Position numbers and translations under genes: made by a program | The notes under the pieces: generated by a model | Seen by the model: only the letters and a program-made list of their open reading frames with translations | What the model was told of the DNA's origin: nothing | The model's database searches: none | Shown here: positions 63,291 to 64,000 of the stretch, one piece after another | Numbering within the stretch: the stretch's first letter is position 1 | How the letters are laid out: the number at the start of each line of letters is the position of its first letter | Assembly: GCA_963761435.1 (NCBI GenBank) | Contig: CAVXHJ010000026.1 | Span: 150,407 to 214,406 of the forward strand | Length of the DNA stretch: 64,000 nt | From: Roseiarcus sp963761435 | GTDB lineage: Bacteria > Pseudomonadota > Alphaproteobacteria > Rhizobiales > Beijerinckiaceae | Reading direction: 5' to 3'

Positions 63291-64000
63291 ATGAGCCCGC
63301 CGGTTCCCAGGACGGCCATGGTGTTCGCCGCCGGGCTGGGCAAGCGGATGCGGCCGATCACCGACACGCTGCCGAAGCCGCTCGTCGAGGTCGGCGGCCG
63401 GGCGCTCATCGACCACTGCCTCGACCGCCTGGCGGAGAACGGCGTCGAGCGGGCGATCGTCAACGTGCATTGGCTCGCCGATCAGATCGAGGCCCATCTG
63501 GCGAAGCGCCGGGCGCCGCCAAAGATCCTCATCTCCGACGAGCGGACGAGACTTCTCGATCAGGGCGGCGGGATCAAACGCGCCTTGCCGATGATCGGCG
63601 CGGATCCGTTCCTCGTCTGCAACACCGACGCGTTCTGGATCGAGGGGCCGCGGTCGAATATCGCCCGCCTCGCGCGGGCGTTCGATGCCGAGGCGATGGA
63701 CGTCCTGCTCCTGGTCGCGGCGAGCGCGGGCGCGGTCGGCGTCGACTGGCCGGGCGATTTCACCATGGCCCACGACGGACGCCTCGAGCCGCGCGAGCCG
63801 CGCCATGTCGCGCCCTTCGTCTATACCGGCCTCGGGATCGTCAAGCCTGAGCTGTTCGCGAAGGAGAGGGCCGAGGTCTTTCGCCTCGCGCCGTTCTTTC
63901 ACGCCGCGGCGGCCAGGGGCAGGCTTTTCGGCGTCCGCCTCGACGGCCTTTGGCTGCACGTCGGGCGCCCGGAGACCATCGCCGAAGCGGAGCGGGCGAT
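63291..64000 (+). CDS. murU: MurNAc-1-phosphate uridylyltransferase, NTP-transferase family (cut by window end)
   Basis: Starts at ATG 63291, 25 bp after the tsaE-amgK stop, and runs off the end after about 236 residues. N-terminal nucleotidyltransferase loop F-A-A-G-L-G-K-R-M-R-P-I-T then L-P-K-P-L-V-E-V, G-G-G-I-K-R-A-L, and metal-site C-N-T-D-A-F-W. Mannose-1-phosphate guanylyltransferases look alike, but the position after an AmgK-like kinase makes the peptidoglycan-recycling enzyme MurU the better call: it makes UDP-MurNAc from the kinase product. Confidence 0.88.
   Translation, partial: MSPPVPRTAMVFAAGLGKRMRPITDTLPKPLVEVGGRALIDHCLDRLAENGVERAIVNVHWLADQIEAHLAKRRAPPKILISDERTRLLDQGGGIKRALPMIGADPFLVCNTDAFWIEGPRSNIARLARAFDAEAMDVLLLVAASAGAVGVDWPGDFTMAHDGRLEPREPRHVAPFVYTGLGIVKPELFAKERAEVFRLAPFFHAAAARGRLFGVRLDGLWLHVGRPETIAEAERA

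Noticed and set aside
60104..63463. A 1119-residue open frame on the minus strand across divL, tsaE-amgK and murU
   Set aside because: It is antisense to three well-supported genes, is Arg/Asp/Gly/Ala-rich low-complexity translation, and shows no domain; GC-rich DNA leaves such antisense frames open.

Overview
The window is a GC-rich bacterial chromosome segment (GC looks clearly above 60%, not computed) densely packed with genes on both strands. Gene content and order point to an alphaproteobacterium of the Hyphomicrobiales/Rhizobiales: a DivL-type pseudo-histidine kinase, a TsaE-AmgK fusion followed by MurU, hisB-hisH-hisA-hisF running into ubiE-ubiB-coaBC-dut, hslV-hslU, many 4-base ATGA/GTGA overlaps, and palindromic intergenic repeats of the kind scattered through Rhizobiales genomes. 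I cannot name the genus. No rRNA, tRNA, CRISPR array or autonomous insertion sequence was seen.

Layout. 1-6.6 kb: thyA end and folA (with an antitoxin-like tail), a small secreted protein, galK-galT, murJ and a secreted Trp/Tyr-rich protein with a proline-rich tandem repeat. 6.7-18.9 kb: a trans-sulfuration enzyme coupled to a UbiH-like hydroxylase, an S53 kumamolisin-like protease behind a CRP-like palindrome, an FAD-linked lactate/glycolate-type dehydrogenase, an FAD monooxygenase, an epoxide hydrolase, and a divergent thiolase/enoyl-CoA hydratase pair. 18.9-31 kb: sugar or polyol catabolism. This has an aldolase-dehydrogenase fusion, a 2-hydroxyacid dehydrogenase, and a six-gene operon (MocA-like oxidoreductase, PhyH dioxygenase, TIM-barrel isomerase, ABC importer) that diverges from a LacI regulator across a perfect 14-bp palindrome. 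31-42 kb: an orphan form-II CoxL-like subunit, then his, ubi, coaBC, dut, Rrf2 and cysK. 42.2-43 kb: a gene-free repeat island with a 31-bp perfect inverted repeat and a 122-bp MITE carrying 5-bp target duplications. 43-50 kb: rpsT, a TSUP permease, two back-to-back PIN-toxin modules, and a purine-degradation pair (PuuE-UraD fusion, GuaD). 50-64 kb: PHP protein, hslVU, a solute-binding protein next to a class III cyclase-TPR protein, an ACT protein, trpS, divL, tsaE-amgK and murU (cut by the window end).

Most striking pattern: ten genes contain reading-frame breaks, fourteen indels in all. In six of them the break is one extra base inside what would otherwise be GANTC, the methylation site of the alphaproteobacterial cell-cycle methylase CcrM. 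A seventh fits loss of the central base of GANTC. Most of these breaks are therefore probably sequence-calling errors at methylated GANTC sites rather than gene decay, and the genes are probably intact in the cell. The remaining breaks lie in G/C runs or at GGCATT.

The best candidates for new biology are the LacI-controlled dioxygenase/oxidoreductase/isomerase/ABC operon, the dihydrofolate reductase with an antitoxin-like tail, the divergent twin PIN-toxin locus and the MITE.
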